NCBI GenBank assembly: GCA_949752745.1
Contig: OX457028.1
Location: forward strand, 8,512,922-8,576,921
From: Protula sp. h YS-2021
Lineage: Eukaryota > Annelida > Polychaeta > Sabellida > Serpulidae
Direction of reading: 5' to 3'
DNA: 64,000 bases
In this document: positions 61,201-64,000 of the stretch, piece by piece
Layout of the letters: every line of letters begins with the position of its first letter
Position numbering within the stretch: position 1 is the first letter of the stretch
The notes under the pieces: model-generated
What the model was told of the DNA's origin: nothing
Databases searched by the model: none
The model's input: only the letters and a program-made list of their open reading frames with translations
Position numbers and translations under genes: made by a program

Positions 61201-62897
61201 TAATAATAATAATGCCGAGTAAAAAAAAATACCCTCTCCTTTTCTTCGCGTTTTTTTTTTTTTTTGGACACGCATGATAACACATATGAATCTAAGTGCA
61301 CATCCCAACTTCAACCCCTCCCAACCCCTGGAATAAAATGGACATTATTATAATCGGGTTTAATTTTCCTTGTTTGAAAAATAAATATTATGTATCACAA
61401 CAGTATTTCATTCTGGATGTCGTTGTCAATGGCAACCGGCTGAGTGATGAGAATATCTACAGCCAATTAAGACGCATTACATCAATGGCTGAAGATGTCG
61501 AGTCGGACGTCCCTCCTGTCGGGATACTGACCGCAGCCAATCGTCATTTCTGGGCCAAATCTCGGCAAAAGATGATGCAAGGTAATGTGGGTAATGTGGG
61601 TAATGTCGGGTCGGACACCCCTCTTGTCGAGATACTGAGAGCAGCCAATCGTCATTTCTGGGCCAAGGCTCGGAAAAAGATGATGCAAGGTAATGTAGGT
61701 AATGTGGGTAATGTCGGGTCGGACACCCCTCCTGTCGGGATTCTGATCGCAGCTAATCGCCATTTCTGGGCCAAATCTCGGCAAAAGATGATGCAAGGTA
61801 AAATTAGGTAATATGGGTAATGCAGGTAATATCTGTAATGCAGGTAATGTAGGCAGTGTAGGTAATGTCGGTAATGTAGATAATTAGGTATTGCAGGCAA
61901 TTAGATAATGTGGGTAAGGTAGGTAATGCAGGTAATGTAGGTAATATACTAATAAGCCGTAATTTAATGCTATGTATTGGTGGACTTTCCATAGGAATTG
62001 CCGGTCTCGAAAATTAAAATTAAAATTGTTGTGTAGAGCAGAAGATTTTTAAAGTGAGGAAATTGTAGGGTATAGCCAGGATCGAGGAAATACACATTGC
62101 GGGGGGGGGGGGCACTCACGGATGAACTGGTCACTATGCGTGTCCTTGACTTTTTGAAACATCTCCTTAACGAGGAAATGGCACTAAGCGAAACATGCTC
62201 CGCGTCCAACATAAAGAGAGACCAAGTAGTTATTGTCTTCATGTCTGTCTAGTTTTCGTTCTATCACTGCTTTTGCGAACGTTCCAGCTGCGGCATGAAT
62301 ATGTAACTGGGTCAAGTCTTATTTATTAAACTGAACACTCCACTTTTAGGGGGTGAAATTTACAAGGGGCTCCGCGTTTAGTTTAAAACGGGGACATTTC
62401 TCAGGCTTGACACGCGTTTAGGGGTTGCTTTTAAAAGTCATGGAAATGCATAACCAGTTAGAATGTGAGTGCTCCCTGACGTAGAACTGTGCTTTTCGTA
62501 ACATATGTAATAAATATATATAATATATAACATATACATAATTGCAATATTATAAATTTAATTCAAATACAAATGATATATAATATTTTTTAAAGGGGTG
62601 AATAACAATTTTCAGGAAATCCCAGGTCTGGTTAATCTGGAAAATGTGTTTGTATTTTTGATTATCGACTTATCACGGCACACAGATGAAGTCAACAGAA
62701 GGAGTCTGGAGCTAATTGAACAGAGCATCTTCATCCTGTGTCTGGACAAGGCCGTGCCGATCTCATTCAACCACCAAAGCAGTATCGATGAGACGACTAT
62801 GAATGTCCGTGATGAGGTATCGCTGGCCTGTCAGATGTTACATGGAGCCGGAAGTCACATGAACAGCACCAACCGCTGGTTTGACAAGACTATGCAG
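57246..62897 (+). CDS. ChAT: Choline acetyltransferase gene, N-terminal part (six exons)
   Basis: ChAT transfers acetyl from acetyl-CoA to choline in cholinergic nerve terminals. Six exons, listed separately, join in frame through GT-AG introns into about 348 residues of a protein usually 600-750 long. Family evidence: LPKLPVPDLKETLKKYL matches the choline/carnitine acyltransferase signature; LALPVNSNPGMVFP, LKFAAKLISGILDYKG, GQPLCMEQYYRLFPSYR, YFILDVVVNGNRLS and LHGAGS...NRWFDKTMQ follow in family order. VAChT upstream on the same strand makes ChAT more likely than a carnitine acyltransferase. The exon with the catalytic His should come immediately after 62897 in protein order but lies beyond the right edge. 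Introns are 2265, 527, 367, 345 and 1104 bp. Regulation is expected to be shared with VAChT. The start ATG (57246) follows an acceptor at 57211 and may be internal if an upstream exon adds residues. Confidence 0.93.
57415..57640. repeat. CpG-rich repeat with GACGTC/ACGTCG motifs (intron 1)
   Basis: Contains ACGTAGCAACGTCGCTGCC, TGCGTCGTCAAAGCAGCG, AACGTCGCC and AACGACGTCGTT. Similar pieces lie at 59095-59140 and 60590-60640. Probably an interspersed element; ends not defined. Confidence 0.4.
57800..57957. mobile_element. Foldback/MITE element in ChAT intron 1
   Basis: The left arm TATTATAGGGATAG ... TTGTATGGGATTCGAGCAC is mirrored by GTGCTTGAATCCCATACAA ... CCTATCCCTATTATAA. Arms are about 53 bp with a loop of about 50 bp. 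No coding capacity. Confidence 0.75.
58143..58262. repeat. (TTA)n array forming the LINE tail
   Basis: About 120 bp of TTA triplets abut the 3' end of the minus-strand LINE fragment, so on that strand it is an (AAT)n tail. Confidence 0.9.
58263..58955 (-). mobile_element. LINE 3' fragment (CR1/L2/Jockey-like) in ChAT intron 1
   Basis: The minus strand reads ILVHALVISRLDYCNSVYIN, LPKYLIQRLQSIMNCAARII, KKLHWLPIEFRIKFKLSCIV, APEYLSDTL, then after a frameshift near 58590 IGDRAFELAGPRTWNELPKR. This is the last 150 or so residues of a Jockey-superfamily ORF2. A second frame change follows near 58500. The 3' UTR contains TAGCGCTTAGTGCAATGC, then AATAAGCGCATTATAAA, and runs into the (AAT)n tail. Opposite in strand to ChAT and 5'-truncated near 58955. 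Confidence 0.85.
59157..59189. repeat. 33-bp hairpin with CACGTG half
   Basis: TTGCTACCACGTGAC, a TCT loop, then GTTACGTGGTAGCAA: a 15-bp stem with one mismatch. Confidence 0.8.
59613..59807 (+). CDS. ChAT: ChAT coding exon 2
   Basis: 65 codons (residues 35-99), phase 0 at both ends. TTTATTTATTTCAG|GCG precedes and TGCTGG|GTAGAG follows. It carries LPKLPVPDLKETLKKYL, the N-terminal choline/carnitine acyltransferase signature, then FGEEGGEGEELQYKLQQYA. The read-through frame past the donor turns hydrophobic and ends at a stop, as expected of intron sequence. Confidence 0.93.
60335..60516 (+). CDS. ChAT: ChAT coding exon 3
   Basis: 60 codons plus two bases (residues 100-160). CTCCTGACAG|GCATAC precedes, GGACAC|GTATGT follows. 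Reads AYDMWLEDMYMRNPLALPVN, SNPGMVFPRH, LKFAAKLISGILDYKGVLD, all strongly family-like. Confidence 0.93.
60884..61058 (+). CDS. ChAT: ChAT coding exon 4
   Basis: One base completing the split codon, then 58 codons (residues 161-218). TTACTGCACAG|ACGATC precedes, AACCAG|GTATCA follows. Reads RSLPIDRANTREKGQPLCME, QYYRLFPSYREPGDPLDSLK, YVIVACKNQ. GQPLCMEQYY is a conserved block of the family. Confidence 0.93.
61080..61215. repeat. AAT/AAC-rich simple sequence in ChAT intron 4
   Basis: Imperfect AATAATAAC runs immediately after the exon 4 donor. Confidence 0.85.
61404..61581 (+). CDS. ChAT: ChAT coding exon 5 (first donor)
   Basis: 59 codons plus one base (residues 219-277 and a split codon). 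ATCACAACAG|TATTTC precedes; ATGCAAG|GTAATG follows. Reads YFILDVVVNGNRLSDENIYS, QLRRITSMAED, PPVGILTAANRHFWAKSRQK, MMQ. With exon 6 the split codon is GAT, giving MMQ-D-EVNRRSLELIEQ, which fits the family. The first donor gives the expected length; two equivalent donors follow at 61689|61690 and 61797|61798 within an in-frame tandem repeat (see the repeat entry and finding). Confidence 0.9.
61497..61797 (+). repeat. Three 108-bp tandem units spanning the exon 5 splice donor
   Basis: TCGTCATTTC or TCGCCATTTC occurs at 61541, 61649 and 61757, exactly 108 bp apart. Each unit encodes an AANRHFWAK(S/A)R(Q/K)KMMQ segment and ends AAG|GTAATG (last unit AAG|GTAAAA). Between units are three 9-bp GTAATGTGG-like blocks, which would read NVGNVGNVG if retained. 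The frame is open through all three. Unit 3 differs from unit 1 in the AANRHFWAKSRQKMMQ core only at silent sites. Whether units 2 and 3 are exonic is unknown. Confidence 0.9.
61798..61955. repeat. 9-bp repeat of GGTAATGTA in ChAT intron 5
   Basis: About 16 degenerate units of GGTAATGTA / GGTAATGCA follow the third donor. They resemble the 9-bp blocks inside the 108-bp units, so the array probably grew from the donor-proximal intron sequence. It contains in-frame stops. Confidence 0.85.
62101..62476. mobile_element. G-rich MITE-like element, 376 bp (ChAT intron 5)
   Basis: The left end is a G run then CACTCACGGATGAACTGG, TATGCGTGTCCTTGACTTTT. The right end is the diverged mirror image: GACTTTT-type sequence, reversed GGTTATGCAT, then GTGAGTGCTCCC. 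Inner part: ACTCCACTTTTAGGGGGTG, GAAATTTACAAGGGGCTCCG, CGCGTTTAGGGGTTGC. Related pieces occur at 8585-8690 and 21481-22410. Confidence 0.65.
62686..62897 (+). CDS. ChAT: ChAT coding exon 6
   Basis: Two bases completing the GAT codon, then 70 codons (residues 279-348), ending ATGCAG|GTGAGC in phase 0. CACGGCACACAG|ATGAAG is the acceptor that fits the phase of exon 5; an alternative at TTTTCAG near 62616 has better pyrimidines but the wrong phase. Reads EVNRRSLELIEQSIFILCLD, KAVPISFNH, VRDEVSLACQMLHGAGSHMN, STNRWFDKTMQ. NRW(F/Y)DK precedes the catalytic region in the family. Confidence 0.92.
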
Positions 62898-63094
62898 GTG
62901 AGCTGTGAGGGGTGGGGGAAGGGGGGGGGGGTACAAATACTCGGGTGGGGGATGCGGGCGGGGTAACCATTGAACCCAAAACGGTGGTAACATAATAAAC
63001 ATATTAGCTGGAGTGGAGTGACCCGGCTGGCTGAGGAAGCGCAGCCTGTAGCACTGGTAGCATGAGCCTGGAAGGAGAGTGCGAGCACTACCCT
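62898..63094. other. Start of ChAT intron 6
   Basis: A G-rich patch at 62908-62960, then a copy of the dispersed GCAGCCTGTAGCACTGGTAG motif at 63041-63060, identical over at least 20 bases to the complement of 26482-26500. Confidence 0.65.
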
Positions 63095-63440
63095 ACAAAT
63101 TCTTCGACGTCGGAGATGCATATAAAATCGTCGGCAATATCGGCAACATACGTCGGATATACGCATATTTTTTCCGTTTTGCTCATCGTTTATTAGTCGT
63201 TTATGCGCATATTTTCCGACGAAGTTTTTTATGCATATATTCGACGCATATCCGACGTATTACCAACCGTCGGCTATACGTCGGTTATACGTCGGTTATA
63301 CGTTTATATTCCGATGCATTTCCGACGAACTTCCGATGATTTTATACGTATAAAATGCGTATTTCCGAGGTTTTCCAACGCATTTCCGACCAAGTGACAA
63401 TCGGAAAATATGCGTTTCTTAGACGTATAAAATGCGTGTG
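63095..63440. repeat. TCGGAAAATATGCGTTT repeat, copy 1
   Basis: Dense palindrome-like CpG motifs (CCGACGTAT, ACGTCGGTTATACG three times, TTTCCGACGAA) end in ATCGGAAAATATGCGTTTC and AGACGTATAAAATGCG. A second copy of the end block is at about 63890-63950. Confidence 0.6.
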
Positions 63441-63582
63441 CGCATTTGAAAAAAAAATTGTTTCTGACCTTAACTGACCCATTGAACCTTACATACCATT
63501 CATAATTCACATATTCATACATACACCATAGCATATTAATATACAACATAGCATATTTATATATTGCAACTGAACACTAGTA

Positions 63583-63650
63583 CTTACTCGGGTTTGAACC
63601 GGGGACCTCTTGCATCCTAGGCGCGGAACATACCTCTACTCCACGGCGGC
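63583..63650 (-). repeat. tRNA-like sequence (SINE head or tRNA relic)
   Basis: The minus strand carries GTGGAGTAGAGG (A-box-like) and GGTTCAAACCC (B box) about 35 bases apart, starting with GCCGCCG. Acceptor arms do not pair, so it is probably tRNA-derived rather than a working tRNA. It lies between the two TCGGAAAATATGCG repeats. Confidence 0.45.
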
Positions 63651-63879
63651 TGCTGCCTCGTCAGTGTAATTAAGTGGTCTAACGTTTTTATTTCGTCCCA
63701 AAAAGTTAACTTCTTACATTTTAGTTTTTTTGTTACCGCTGGCGCTTTTAAATTTAGTTATTTGTATTGTCTTTTCCTCCTTTATGTTTGCTGATGGATA
63801 GTTTATTGAGGCAAATGATAATTTTCAAGTATATTCATAATGCTCCACTATTGATTCTTCATAATGTCCCCTACAAAAC

Positions 63880-64000
63880 GTCAATCGATAAATTTCCGAC
63901 GTCGAATAAGCATCGGAAAATATGCGTTTTATAGACATATAAAAAATACGTATAATACACGTTGGCAATATCGGCATCTTTTTTCCAATGTATTTCCGAC
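63880..64000. repeat. TCGGAAAATATGCGTTT repeat, copy 2, cut by window edge
   Basis: TTTCCGACGTCGAATAAGC, ATCGGAAAATATGCGTTTTA and TAGACATATAAAA match the end of the 63095-63440 repeat in the same orientation. It runs to the end of the window. Confidence 0.6.

Noticed and set aside
62598..62685. Exon 6 starting at the TTTTCAG near 62616
   Set aside because: It would join exon 5 in the wrong phase and add residues unlike the family. CACACAG at 62685 restores a GAT codon and the expected sequence.
1..64000. Integrated virus or retroviral provirus
   Set aside because: No gag, protease, integrase or envelope motif and no long terminal repeats were recognised. All reverse-transcriptase fragments have non-LTR (LINE) C-terminal patterns.

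Overview
This is an animal nuclear sequence, most likely from a marine invertebrate. The species cannot be read from the sequence. The evidence is spliced exons with GT-AG introns, an animal neurotransmitter locus, LINE reverse-transcriptase relics, many terminal-inverted-repeat (MITE-like) elements and an exceptional density of minisatellites, microsatellites and poly-G/poly-C runs. Nothing bacterial (operon, Shine-Dalgarno site, CRISPR, rRNA) is present. Most apparent open frames lie in tandem repeats and are not genes.

The only confident genes form one unit, the cholinergic gene locus, on the + strand. An uninterrupted vesicular acetylcholine transporter frame (VAChT/SLC18A3 type, 557 codons, 42788-44461) sits 24 bases after a good splice acceptor. 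About 12.8 kb further on begins choline acetyltransferase (ChAT). Six coding exons are visible (57246-57347, 59613-59807, 60335-60516, 60884-61058, 61404-61581, 62686-62897). They join without a frame break into about 348 N-terminal residues, and the gene runs off the right edge just before the catalytic-histidine exon is expected. In other animals VAChT lies in the first ChAT intron and both messages share a 5' exon, so the enzyme that makes acetylcholine and the carrier that loads it into vesicles are co-expressed. The layout here fits; the shared exon was not located.

The most unusual feature is inside ChAT. The 3' end of exon 5, its splice donor and the first intronic bases occur three times in tandem with a 108-bp (36-codon) period. 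All three copies are open, in frame and end in the same donor, so 0, 36 or 72 extra residues could be spliced in. A 9-bp array built on the same GGTAATG donor-like motif follows.

Layout: 1-42.7 kb is gene-poor, with tandem arrays (periods 9 to about 75 bp), LINE relics at 1.2 and 16.2 kb, a broken FLYWCH/MULE-type transposase gene at 12.7-13.6 kb, inverted-repeat elements at 14.0, 26.4, 29.8, 30.2, 34.8, 38.2, 39.0 and 41.9 kb, and a weak pair of candidate exons at 31.4-31.8 kb. VAChT occupies 42.8-44.5 kb. The VAChT-ChAT interval (44.5-57.2 kb) holds minisatellites, a LINE relic at 51.6-52.5 kb and a second copy of an element seen at 33.5 kb. ChAT introns carry a foldback element, a LINE fragment with a long (AAT)n tail, a G-rich inverted-repeat element, a tRNA-like sequence and repeats containing TCGGAAAATATGCGTTT.
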